From: Streptomyces sp. CoH27
GTDB lineage: Bacteria > Actinomycetota > Actinomycetes > Streptomycetales > Streptomycetaceae
DNA length: 64,000 bases
Direction: 5' to 3'
NCBI RefSeq assembly: GCF_020181035.1
Contig: NZ_JAIQYY010000010.1
Span: 55,709-119,708, forward strand
Every line of letters starts with the position of its first letter. Positions within the stretch are counted from its first letter, which is position 1. The translations under genes and the position numbers were made by a program. This document shows positions 22,169 to 29,825 of the stretch, in pieces. The notes under the pieces were generated by a model. The model did not search any database. It was given only the letters and a program-made list of their open reading frames with translations, and had not been told where the DNA came from.

Positions 22169-24391
22169 ATGCTTGGATCAACCCACGGCACCCTCACCAC
22201 CGACTCCCGCCGGGCCCGGGTCATCGCCTGCGGCGAGCAGCGGCCCGGCCCCGTCGTCCACGACCGGGTCGACGACCTCGACGTCAGCGGGCGCCCGCTG
22301 TACGCGGACGTCCCCGACCTCGCCCGCTTCTTCCGGCCCGAGTCGGTCGCCGTGATCGGCGCCTCGGACACCGAGGGCCGGCCGAACACCGGGATCACCC
22401 GGCAGTTGCTGGCCTGGGCCGAGCGGGTGGGGGCGCGGGTTCATCCGGTGCACCCGACCCGGCCGTCCGTGTTCGGCATCCCGTGCGCCGCCTCGGTCGC
22501 CGAACTGCCGCCCGGCCAGGTCGACCTGGCCGTCCTGCTGGTGGCCGACCCGCTGCCGGTGATCGAGGAGCTGGCCGACGCGAAGGTGAAGTTCGCGGTC
22601 GCCTTCGCCGCCGGCTTCGCCGAGACCGGCGAGGCGGGTGCCGAGGCCCAGGAGCGGCTCGCGGACGCCGTACGCCGCTCGGGTCTGCGCCTGCTCGGCC
22701 CGAACACCAACCTGAACGCCTTCGAGCGCTTCCGGGAGGACCTGGACGGCCCGGCGATCGCGCTGATCACCCAGTCCGGCCACCAGGGCCGCCCGGTGTT
22801 CTCCCTCCAGGAGCTGGGCATCCGCCTCTCCCACTGGGCGCCCACCGGCAACGAGGCCGACCTGGAGACGGCCGACTTCATCTCCTACTTCGCCGAACAG
22901 CCCGAGGTCGGCGCCATCGCCGCCTATGTGGAGGGCCTGAAGGACGGCCGCGCCTTTCTGCTGGCCGCCGACCGCGCCGCCCGCCGCAAGGTGCCGGTGG
23001 TCGCGGTGAAGGTGGGCCGCACCGAGACCGGGGCCCGTACGGCCGCCTCGCACACCGGCAAGCTCACCGGCGCCGACGCGGTGGTGGACGCGGCGATGCG
23101 CCAGTACGGCGTCGTACGCGTCGACGGGCTCGACGAACTCCAGGACACCGCGGCCCTGCTGGCGCGGGCGCGGGCTCCCCTGGCGGACGGGGTGGCGGTC
23201 TACTCGATCTCCGGCGGCACCGGCGCGCACGTCGCCGACCTGGCGGCCGGCCTGGGGCTGCGCCTGCCGCGGCTGTCGGACGAGCGGCAGGCCGAGCTGC
23301 ACCAGTGGATCCCGGAGTACCTGAGCGTGGCCAACCCGGTGGACAACGGCGGACACCCGGTCGGCGACGCGCGCGGCCGGAAGATCATCGACGCGCTGCT
23401 CGCCGACCCGGCGGTCGGGGTCCTGATCTGCCCGGTCACCGGCCCGTTCCCGCCGCTCAGCGACAAGCTGGTGGCGGACCTGGTCGCGGCGGCCGAGGAG
23501 ACGGACAAGCTGGTGTGCGTGGTGTGGGGCTCCCCGGTCGGCACCGAGCCGGCGTACCGGGAGACCCTGCTGGGCTCCTCGCGCGTGGCGACCTTCCGCA
23601 CGGTCGGCAACTGTCTGGCGGCCGTCCGCGCCTGGCTGGACCACCACCGCTTCGTGCGCGACTACCGCTCCCCCTTCGACGAGGCCCCGCGCCTGCCCTC
23701 GCCCTCCTTCCGCAAGGCGCAGGCGCTGATGCGTCCGGGCCGGCAGCTGAGCGAGCACGCGGCGAAACAGCTCCTGCGCGCCTACGGCATCCGGGTCCCG
23801 CGGGAGCAGCTGGTGACCAGCGCGGCGGCTGCCGTACGGGCCGCGGCCCAGATCGGCTACCCGGTGGTGATGAAGGCCTCGGGTGCCCGGATCGCCCACA
23901 AGACCGAACTGGGCCTGGTGAAGGTCGGCCTGACGTCAGCCAGCCAAGTCCGTGACGGTTACCGCGAGTTGATGGACATCGCCCGCTACGAGGGGGTCTC
24001 GCTGGACGGGATCCTGGTGTGCCAGATGGTCGAGCAGGGCGTGGAGATGGTCGTGGGCGCGACGCACGACGACCTGTTCGGCCCGACGGTGACGGTGGGC
24101 CTGGGCGGGGTGCTGGTCGAGGTCCTGCACGACACGGCGGTCCGCGTCCCGCCGTTCGGCGAGGACCAGGCCCACGCCATGCTCGCCGAACTCCGCGGCC
24201 ACCCCCTGCTGGACGGCGTCCGGGGCCGCCCGCCGGCCGACCGCGACGCGCTGGTGGAGGTGGTTCTGCGGGTCCAGCGCATGGCACTGGAACTCGGCGA
24301 CCAGATCGCCGAGCTGGACATCAACCCGCTGCTGGTCCTGCCCCGGGGGCAAGGCGCGGTGGCACTGGACGCGCTGGTGGTGTGCCGGTGA
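22169..24391 (+). CDS. Acetate--CoA ligase-family (NDP-forming type) acyl-CoA synthetase
   Basis: A 740-residue fused ligase: CoA-binding Rossmann domain (FFRPESVAVIGASDTEGRPNTG), succinyl-CoA-synthetase-like flavodoxin domains (ITQSGHQGRPVFSLQ, AASHTGKLTGAD with the phospho-His candidate), and a C-terminal ATP-grasp domain (KQLLRAYGIRVPREQLV, GYPVVMKASGARIAHKTELG, LDINPLLVLP). It would activate a carboxylic acid to its CoA ester with release of ADP and phosphate. ATG 22169 follows AGGAG. The stop overlaps the next gene (GTGA), a crotonase, giving a two-gene operon under the double operator. Confidence 0.85.
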   Translation: MLGSTHGTLTTDSRRARVIACGEQRPGPVVHDRVDDLDVSGRPLYADVPDLARFFRPESVAVIGASDTEGRPNTGITRQLLAWAERVGARVHPVHPTRPSVFGIPCAASVAELPPGQVDLAVLLVADPLPVIEELADAKVKFAVAFAAGFAETGEAGAEAQERLADAVRRSGLRLLGPNTNLNAFERFREDLDGPAIALITQSGHQGRPVFSLQELGIRLSHWAPTGNEADLETADFISYFAEQPEVGAIAAYVEGLKDGRAFLLAADRAARRKVPVVAVKVGRTETGARTAASHTGKLTGADAVVDAAMRQYGVVRVDGLDELQDTAALLARARAPLADGVAVYSISGGTGAHVADLAAGLGLRLPRLSDERQAELHQWIPEYLSVANPVDNGGHPVGDARGRKIIDALLADPAVGVLICPVTGPFPPLSDKLVADLVAAAEETDKLVCVVWGSPVGTEPAYRETLLGSSRVATFRTVGNCLAAVRAWLDHHRFVRDYRSPFDEAPRLPSPSFRKAQALMRPGRQLSEHAAKQLLRAYGIRVPREQLVTSAAAAVRAAAQIGYPVVMKASGARIAHKTELGLVKVGLTSASQVRDGYRELMDIARYEGVSLDGILVCQMVEQGVEMVVGATHDDLFGPTVTVGLGGVLVEVLHDTAVRVPPFGEDQAHAMLAELRGHPLLDGVRGRPPADRDALVEVVLRVQRMALELGDQIAELDINPLLVLPRGQGAVALDALVVCR

Positions 24392-25176
24392 GCGGGATCC
24401 GCCACGAGGTCCGGGAGTACGTCTCGTACCTCACCCTCGACCGCCCCGAGGCGCTGGGCGCCCTCACGCCCGCGCTGCGGGACCGGCTGATCGAACTGCT
24501 GGCGCAGGCCTCGGCGGACCCGGAGACCCGGGCGGTGGTGCTGACCGGCACCGGACGCGGCTTCTGTGCGGGCGCGGACCTGCGGAGTGGCGGTTCGGGA
24601 GCCGGTGAGCGCGTCGCCGGTGATGTGGCCCGCACCCTCCGGCTCGGCGCCCAGCGGCTGATCGCGGCCGTGCTGGACTGCGAGAAGCCGGTGATCGCCG
24701 CCGTGAACGGTACGGCGGCCGGGCTCGGCGCGCATCTCGCGCTCGCCTGCGACCTGGTGCTGGCCGCTGAATCCGCCCGCTTCATCGAGGTGTTCGTACG
24801 ACGTGGACTCGTACCGGACGGCGCAGGCGCCTATCTGCTGCCCCGGCTGCTGGGCCCCCAGCGGGCCAAGGAGCTGATGTTCTTCGGGGACGCGGTTCCG
24901 GCGGCGGAGGCGGAACGGCTGGGGCTGGTCAACCGGGTGGTGCCGGACGGGGAGCTGGCGAAGACGGCACGGGAATGGGCGACCCGCCTGGCTTCCGGCC
25001 CCACCCGGGCCCTGGCCCTGACCAAGCAGCTGGTGAACACCTCCCTGGACGCCGACCGTTCGGCCGCCTTCGCCGCCGAGGCCGCGGCGCAGGAGGTGAA
25101 CATGACGACGGCGGACGCCGGGGAGGGCCTGCGGGCGTTCACGGAGCGCCGCAGCCCGGAGTTCCGGGGGCGGTGA
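24388..25176 (+). CDS. Enoyl-CoA hydratase/isomerase (crotonase)
   Basis: A 262-residue crotonase starting at GTG on the ligase stop codon. It has YVSYLTLDRPEALGALTP, the CoA loop GRGFCAGADLRSG, AAVNGTAAGLGAHLALACDLVLA and RRGLVPDGAGAYLLPRLLG. The hydratase glutamates are absent at the expected positions (His in GLGAHLAL, Phe in IEVFVRRG), but the Asp in LVPDGAGAYLL matches the PaaG/enoyl-CoA isomerase type. I therefore favour a double-bond isomerase. The C-terminal ALTKQLVN and GLRAFTERRSPEF segments are typical. It ends one base before the convergent membrane-protein gene. Confidence 0.85.
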   Translation: MSGIRHEVREYVSYLTLDRPEALGALTPALRDRLIELLAQASADPETRAVVLTGTGRGFCAGADLRSGGSGAGERVAGDVARTLRLGAQRLIAAVLDCEKPVIAAVNGTAAGLGAHLALACDLVLAAESARFIEVFVRRGLVPDGAGAYLLPRLLGPQRAKELMFFGDAVPAAEAERLGLVNRVVPDGELAKTAREWATRLASGPTRALALTKQLVNTSLDADRSAAFAAEAAAQEVNMTTADAGEGLRAFTERRSPEFRGR

Positions 25177-25177
25177 G

Positions 25178-26095
25178 TCAGGTCTTCCGCTTCAGCGTCC
25201 ACAGCGTGCCCGCGTCCGGATCGCCGAAGAGCACGAACAGTTCGGGGTCGTGCTCGGTACCGCTGATCGACCAGTGGGTGTCCTCGCCGCAGGAGCGGTC
25301 GAGCTTCAGCAGCACGCCGTCGCGCTTGGTGCCGTCGGGGGCCGGGCCGGGCTCCCAGCTGCCGGGGCCGTCGCACAGGACGACGTCCGTGGCGGCCCCT
25401 TCGCCCCCGGACGGCTCGGCCGGCAGCCTGGTGGCCTCGGCGCGCCCGCTCGGGTACAGCCGCAGCACGGCCCCGCTCGGGCCGTGCCAGACCCCGGCCA
25501 GCTGGGCGGTGGTCAGCTTCGGCGGCTCGTACTGCTTGATCAGGCCGGCCGCGACGGCCCCGAGCCCGCCGCCGAGGGCCAGGGCGAAGAGGCCGGCGCA
25601 GGCGAGTGCCGAGCGCCACCACAGGCCCCACTGCGACCACGTACGCGTGCGGACGTAGGGGAGGGCGAGCGCGGGCAGCACGCCGAGGCCGCTGAGGACC
25701 GCGGCCGTGGTGGCGAACGGCCAGTGCCACAGCGCCGCCGTCACCGCGCCCCAGCCGACGGCCGTGGCCACCGCTCCGGCGAGCCGCCAGGCCCACTCGG
25801 GACCGCCGTACCGGCGGAGCGCCGGCCGGGCGAGCAGGGCCGCGGGCAGCGTCAGCACGAGCGAGGCGAACAGGCCCAGCAGCGGGAGCAGCAGCGGCGC
25901 GAAGATCAGCAGGAGCGCCGGCCCGAAGGCACCGCCGGTGCCCGCGCCGTACTGGTCCTGGGTGACACTCCAAAGGAGCCACAGCAGCCCGGCCGCGGGC
26001 AACTGCGCCGCGTTCACCGGGATCGCCGCGGCCACCTCACTGCGCAGCGCCCGGTCCGCGGCCCGGCCCTCGTCGCGTACGTTCTCCCACCCCAT
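25178..26095 (-). CDS. Multi-pass membrane protein of unknown function
   Basis: A 305-residue protein with about five hydrophobic segments in the first 190 residues (LPAAGLLWLLWSVT, LLLIFAPLLLPLLGLFASLVL, AGAVATAVGWGAVTAALWHW, AAVLSGLGVLPALAL, ALACAGLFALALGGGLGAVA), then an extracellular-type domain (LAGVWHGPSGAVLRLYPSG, DTHWSISGT, LWTLKRKT) with two cysteines that could form a disulfide. No family was recognised. It is convergent with the crotonase gene and divergent from the flavin reductase across an operator. Confidence 0.7.
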   Translation of the reverse strand: MGWENVRDEGRAADRALRSEVAAAIPVNAAQLPAAGLLWLLWSVTQDQYGAGTGGAFGPALLLIFAPLLLPLLGLFASLVLTLPAALLARPALRRYGGPEWAWRLAGAVATAVGWGAVTAALWHWPFATTAAVLSGLGVLPALALPYVRTRTWSQWGLWWRSALACAGLFALALGGGLGAVAAGLIKQYEPPKLTTAQLAGVWHGPSGAVLRLYPSGRAEATRLPAEPSGGEGAATDVVLCDGPGSWEPGPAPDGTKRDGVLLKLDRSCGEDTHWSISGTEHDPELFVLFGDPDAGTLWTLKRKT

Positions 26096-26145
26096 GATCG
26101 CACCCTATGAGCCGCCGGTACGGGGCACTCCGGCAGGCTTCCCAT

Positions 26146-26160
26146 CTGACGGACTGTCAG
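26146..26160. promoter_or_regulatory. CTGACGGACTGTCAG operator upstream of the flavin reductase gene
   Basis: The 15-mer is identical to the second site of the 4.9-kb double operator. It ends 18 bases before the chosen flavin reductase start. Confidence 0.75.
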
Positions 26161-26177
26161 CTTCAATGGAGGGCGTG

Positions 26178-26819
26178 ATGGGACACGCAGGGGCGGCGGC
26201 CGCCGCAGTCCGGTATCTGAGGCCGAGGGCCGTGGAGCCGTTGCCGCGGCCGGAGTTGCGGTGCGTCCGGGAGGGTGAGCGGGCGTCGGTGGAGCCGGGT
26301 GAGTTCCGGCGGGTACTGGGGCACTTCGCGACCGGGGTCACGGTCATCACCGCCCCGGCCGGCGCGGACGAGCCGGGCCCCGCCGGGTTCGCCTGCCAGT
26401 CCTTCTCCTCCCTCTCCCTCGAACCGCCCCTGGTCTGCTTCCTGGTGGGCCGTACATCCACCACCTGGCCGCGCATCGCCCGCGCCGGCGTCTTCTGTGT
26501 CAACGTGCTCGGCGCCGGCCAGGGTGAGCTGTGCCGGGCCTTCGCGGTGAGCGGCGCGGACAAGTTCGCGGGGGTGGCGTACGACGCGGCGCCCGTCTCC
26601 GGGGCACCGCGGCTGGACGGCGCGGTCGCCTGGATCGACTGCACCGTCCACGCCGTCCACACCGGGGGCGACCACCTGATCGTCGTGGGCCGGGTGGACG
26701 CCCTCGGCGCGGCCGGGGACGGCGAACCGCTGCTGTTCCACCGGGGGCGGTTCGCGGCCCTCGACGGAGGGCCGGGGCCGTCCCGGGGTCAGGCGAACGG
26801 CAGCACGTCCGCCGGATGA
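26178..26819 (+). CDS. Flavin reductase (DIM6/NTAB or HpaC-like) family protein
   Basis: A 213-residue split-barrel protein: EFRRVLGHFATGVTVITA, GFACQSFSSLSLEPPLVCFLVGRTSTTWPRI, FCVNVLGAGQGELCRAFA, DHLIVVGRVDAL and the C-terminal PLLFHRGRFAALDG. Members supply reduced FMN/FAD to two-component monooxygenases, as HsaB does in steroid degradation. No matching oxygenase is adjacent, so the partner is unknown. ATG 26178 follows GGAGG by 5 bases; the longer frame crosses the operator. Its 3' end overlaps the convergent methyltransferase gene by 31 bases. Confidence 0.85.
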   Translation: MGHAGAAAAAVRYLRPRAVEPLPRPELRCVREGERASVEPGEFRRVLGHFATGVTVITAPAGADEPGPAGFACQSFSSLSLEPPLVCFLVGRTSTTWPRIARAGVFCVNVLGAGQGELCRAFAVSGADKFAGVAYDAAPVSGAPRLDGAVAWIDCTVHAVHTGGDHLIVVGRVDALGAAGDGEPLLFHRGRFAALDGGPGPSRGQANGSTSAG

Positions 26820-27985
26820 TCAAGCCACACGCGGGCGGCGCCGTCCCGCCCCACCGTGAGACCGAACCGGTCAAGGTCGGGCCTGCCTCGCTCCGCCCAC
26901 CATGTCAGGGCCCGCTCCACCTCGTCCCACAGACGGCGCGGCCCGGACTGGTAGACCGTGGCGTCCGGTTCGCTGCCACGGAACTCGACGGCGGCCCATG
27001 ACCGGCTCCTCAGGTCGAAGAACCAAGCCCTCCCGGCCCCCTCGTCCGTCTGGTCCGTCCGGCTGGCCTGGTTGACGACGTGGGCGCAGTCCGGCACACA
27101 CAGGCCTGTCACAAACCGGGCGGTCGTGTAACGGCCCCCCAAGTCCGCCAGAGTGAGCCGCGTGAACGACTCGTCTGTGTCCCCGGGGAACTCATGGACG
27201 TGTCCGCGGAACTGGTCCCAGTCGAGGCGCTGAGCACGTAGCTTCATGAAATCGACCAAACGCAGGAACGGCCCGGACGCCTGGCCGTCCTCACCCACCG
27301 TCAGCCGGACCAGGGCGTCCTGGTCGCTGTAGTGGGTGCCCCATGGGGCGAGGACAACTCCACCCGGCCGGGTCTGCTCCGACCAGCACGGCGGGACAGC
27401 TCGCACGCCTGCCGTGACGATCACGCGGTCATAGGGCGCCCCCTCCGACCATCCGTCCCGGCCATCCCCGTGGACCACTTCGGGGTCGAGTCCGGCACGC
27501 TTCAACGCGGCGCGGGCACGCTCGGCCACCGTGGCGTCGATCTCGACACTGACCACGTGCGAGCTGCCCAATCGACGCGAGAGCAGTCCGGCGTTCCAAC
27601 CGGTACCGGTGCCGACTTCAAGCACCCGCATGCCGTCGCTCACGTCCAGATCGCGCAGCATCGCGGCCACGACGGACGGCATGCTCGCAGAACTGGTCGG
27701 CACGGTCCCCGGCTCAGTGCCGGTGTGCCGGCCGTCGTCCCACTGGGTCACGAGCGGAACGTTCGCGTACGCGGCTCGCTCCCACCCTTCGGCATCGTCG
27801 GCTCGGGAGACCGGGACACTGCGGCCGGTGGGCATGTCGTACGCCCAGACGAGGTCCGGCAGGAACAGCGCACGCGGTACGGCCCTGAACGCCTCTGCCC
27901 ACGCGGGCGTCAGGGCTGCGGTGTCCAGGAGGTACCGCGCCAGCTCGTCACTGGCGCGGCCGTCCTGCTCAGGTGTGAGCGTCAC
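26789..27985 (-). CDS. Protein-L-isoaspartate methyltransferase-like SAM methyltransferase
   Basis: A 398-residue protein whose first 230 residues are PCMT-like: FRAVPRALFLPD, the SSASMPSVVAAMLRDLDV loop, SAM motif I VLEVGTGTGWNAGLL, and VIVTAGVRAVPPCW. The C-terminal 160 residues (FMKLRAQRLDWDQF, WAAVEFRGSEPDATVYQSGPRRLW) are an extension seen in actinobacterial PCMT-like enzymes of peptide-modification loci, as far as I recall. The GTG start overlaps the stop of a broken Pro-rich small frame. It is the last gene of a GntR-controlled minus-strand cassette that includes a DUF6415-like protein. Confidence 0.75.
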   Translation of the reverse strand: MTLTPEQDGRASDELARYLLDTAALTPAWAEAFRAVPRALFLPDLVWAYDMPTGRSVPVSRADDAEGWERAAYANVPLVTQWDDGRHTGTEPGTVPTSSASMPSVVAAMLRDLDVSDGMRVLEVGTGTGWNAGLLSRRLGSSHVVSVEIDATVAERARAALKRAGLDPEVVHGDGRDGWSEGAPYDRVIVTAGVRAVPPCWSEQTRPGGVVLAPWGTHYSDQDALVRLTVGEDGQASGPFLRLVDFMKLRAQRLDWDQFRGHVHEFPGDTDESFTRLTLADLGGRYTTARFVTGLCVPDCAHVVNQASRTDQTDEGAGRAWFFDLRSRSWAAVEFRGSEPDATVYQSGPRRLWDEVERALTWWAERGRPDLDRFGLTVGRDGAARVWLDHPADVLPFA

Positions 27986-28194
27986 TTGCGGTGCTTCCCG
28001 TCTCCGGGCGGTGATTCGCCGTCGGGGGGTGGTGGCGGGGGCGGCGTCCAGGGCTGCCCGGGAAGATTGTCCTCACCGCTGCCATTGCCCCGTCACCCCC
28101 GTTCCACACGATCGGTCCCGTCATGGTCATCGTCATCCTCGGACCCTCCTTTGACTTGTCCCGAACCCGTCAGGCACAGCGCCGACGAGGTCAT
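27982..28194 (-). pseudogene. Broken small Pro-rich reading frame coupled to the methyltransferase
   Basis: A frame ending GQPWTPPPPPPPDGESPP then GDGKHRK stops in a GTGA overlap with the methyltransferase start, the usual sign of translational coupling, yet has no start codon. Two routes lead into it. One is a good ATG at 28136 behind AAAGGAGGGTCC, giving MTMTMTGPIVWNGGDG, which would join if one G were added in the GGGG run near 28091. The other is an in-frame upstream stretch from ATG 28194 (MTSSALCLTGSGQVKGGS) blocked by a single TGA near 28099. It may be a decayed gene, a sequencing error or recoding. The function is unknown. Confidence 0.4.
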
Positions 28195-28260
28195 GCGACC
28201 CGCCCCTCAGCCGGGGGCGGGAGTCCGCGACCCTGACCCTGCGGTCGCCATGGGGGTGCG

Positions 28261-28347
28261 TCAGCCGCGCGTCCACGCCAGCACCAGGGCGAGGACCGGG
28301 GCGGAGACGATCGCAACGTACGCGAGCAGGCCGGCGATCTCCTTCAT
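28261..28347 (-). CDS. 28-residue single-pass membrane peptide
   Basis: The ATG at 28347 begins MKEIAGLLAYVAIVSAPVLA and continues to TRG, almost entirely one transmembrane helix. It starts 10 bases after the stop of the DUF6415-like gene on the same strand. The ribosome site is weak (GAGCG). The composition is unlike that of random GC-rich frames, and the position supports a real short gene. Function unknown. Confidence 0.45.
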   Translation of the reverse strand: MKEIAGLLAYVAIVSAPVLALVLAWTRG

Positions 28348-28357
28348 GGCCGGGCGC

Positions 28358-28891
28358 TCATCGCTGCGCGGCACGAAGGTTCTCGTAGTGGTCGCACAGG
28401 GCGTTGACGCTGCGGGCGAGTCTCTGCGCCACCGCGACGCGAACAGCCGGTGTGCAGCCGTCACCGATCCGCAGTTTCCTGCGCGCCTCTGCGACACAGG
28501 CCCGGGCGCAGTACCGCGGGGCGCTGTCCTTCGGCTCCCGTTCCGCGATTGCCTCAACCTCGGGGACGAGGAGCTGCATGTGTCCGCGAAGTGTCAGAGT
28601 GAGCGTGTCCAGGTCGTCCTCGGAGAGGGTTTCGGTGAGGGCGCACCGCGCGGTGGCACGCATCGTCCCGATGTCTACGGGCAGGGTGGTGCTACCGCTC
28701 CCCGCTGCGGTGTTCACCGGGTCGCCGCACGGGGAAAGGGCCGGGCTCAGCGGTAAAGGACCGTCGCCGGGCAGGACGTTTTCCGCCCCGCCCTCCTCGC
28801 TGACAGTGCCGTGACTGGCCACGACGCAGACCCGATTCGTCGTTCCACTGCCCCGTGCACTGGCCTGGGGCCGGGCGGTACCGTTCATCAT
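28358..28891 (-). CDS. DUF6415-like 'natural product biosynthesis' family protein
   Basis: A 177-residue protein. The C-terminal half (LSEDDLDTLTLTLRGHMQLL, EAIAEREPKDSAPRYCARACVAEARRKL, QRLARSVNALCDHYENL) is helical and matches what I remember of the Streptomyces DUF6415 family, whose function is unknown. The N-terminal 75 residues are low-complexity. ATG 28891 was chosen because GAGGAG lies 7 bases upstream; the frame extends to 28972. It is the first gene after the 26-bp palindrome and probably GntR-regulated. Confidence 0.6.
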   Translation of the reverse strand: MMNGTARPQASARGSGTTNRVCVVASHGTVSEEGGAENVLPGDGPLPLSPALSPCGDPVNTAAGSGSTTLPVDIGTMRATARCALTETLSEDDLDTLTLTLRGHMQLLVPEVEAIAEREPKDSAPRYCARACVAEARRKLRIGDGCTPAVRVAVAQRLARSVNALCDHYENLRAAQR

Positions 28892-28971
28892 GTCGACGCT
28901 CCTCAACAGCGTTGGCCGCGCCCGGGGCCGTGTCAGCGGTCGCCGGGCTTCGTCATTTCGGCAGCCGGGCA

Positions 28972-28997
28972 CAGCGCGCCGCTTTCGCGGCGCGCTG
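28972..28997 (-). other. Perfect 11-bp hairpin in the leader of the DUF6415-like gene
   Basis: The arms CAGCGCGCCGC and GCGGCGCGCTG surround a 4-base loop. It lies between the 26-bp operator palindrome and the gene start, so it would be in the 5' leader RNA. There is no T-run. It may be a terminator of the upstream GntR transcript, or an attenuator. Confidence 0.45.
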
Positions 28998-29014
28998 GCG
29001 CAGCAACAAAAAGA

Positions 29015-29040
29015 GACTGGACCGGTGGACCGGTCCAGTC
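29015..29040. promoter_or_regulatory. 26-bp palindrome, probable GntR operator
   Basis: The arms GACTGGACCGGT (29015-29026) and ACCGGTCCAGTC (29029-29040) are perfect around GG. It stands between the GntR gene and the downstream DUF6415-like gene. A related shorter word, ACTGGACTGGTCCAC, lies between GntR and its divergent methyltransferase. The pairing suggests one regulator acting at both promoters. Confidence 0.65.
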
Positions 29041-29058
29041 AAGACATTCAGGAGACCA

Positions 29059-29778
29059 CTACCCCATCGGGTACCTCTCGGTCTCCTCGAAGACGTGCGA
29101 CGGCGTGACGCCCTCTTCGCACACGAGCGGGAGACCGTCCTGGTCATAAGCCGTGTGGACCACGACGGCCACGGCCGCCGGCTGTTCCACCTCCAGTAGC
29201 CGGGCTTCCTCGTTACTGGCCAGGCGGACCGTGGTGATGTCGACGCCTTCACGGGGCGAACGTCCGGTTTCACGGCGCACGTAGTGCGTGGTGCCCTCGG
29301 CGATCGGACCCGGCAACGCCAGGCGGTGGGCCACATCGGCGATGCCGGGCGGGAACCAGGCGCTGACGACCGTCCCCGGCGAACCATCGTCGAGCAGCAC
29401 CAGGCGCATCCGACGCAGCGCGGTCTCACCGGATTCAAGCCCGAGGGCTTCAACCACGTGCGCAGGCGGCACGAGCCGGTCCGGCATGCCCAGCCGCCGG
29501 TACGGTCCACCACCCTCGACGCGACCGGAACCGGCCCGGCGACCGCCCGCCGGCCGCGCGACCGGCGTCTCCGCAACCGTGAATCCGGCGCCCTGCCGGA
29601 CCGCGACCAGACCGTCGGCCCTCAGCACGTCGTACGCCTTGACGACAGTGGCCCTGGACACGGACCACTGTTCGGCGAGGTCACGGCCCGACGGCAGCAG
29701 GTCGCCCGGGCCGAACTCACCCGCCGCGATCCGGTTCCGGAGATCGTCGGCGATCTGCTCGTACTTCAGAAGGGGCAT
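29059..29778 (-). CDS. GntR/HutC-family transcriptional regulator with UTRA domain
   Basis: A 239-residue protein: N-terminal winged helix (KYEQIADDLRNRIAAGEFGPGDLLPSGRDLAEQWSVSRATVVKAYD) followed by a UTRA ligand domain (ALRRMRLVLLDDGSPGTVVSAWFPPG to THYVRRETGRSP and AYDQDGLPLVCEEGVTP). It probably represses both the divergent methyltransferase and the downstream DUF6415/methyltransferase genes through ACTGGAC-type sites. The effector is unknown. Confidence 0.88.
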   Translation of the reverse strand: MPLLKYEQIADDLRNRIAAGEFGPGDLLPSGRDLAEQWSVSRATVVKAYDVLRADGLVAVRQGAGFTVAETPVARPAGGRRAGSGRVEGGGPYRRLGMPDRLVPPAHVVEALGLESGETALRRMRLVLLDDGSPGTVVSAWFPPGIADVAHRLALPGPIAEGTTHYVRRETGRSPREGVDITTVRLASNEEARLLEVEQPAAVAVVVHTAYDQDGLPLVCEEGVTPSHVFEETERYPMG

Positions 29779-29795
29779 GACGCATGTTTCCGATC

Positions 29796-29810
29796 ACTGG
29801 ACTGGTCCAC
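29796..29810. promoter_or_regulatory. Second GntR-type site in the divergent promoter
   Basis: ACTGGACTGGTCCAC shares ACTGGAC(C/T)GGT and GGTCCA with the 26-bp palindrome at 29015. It lies 18 bases upstream of the GntR start and before the methyltransferase start. Confidence 0.5.
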
Positions 29811-29825
29811 CACTCGGGAACCAGA

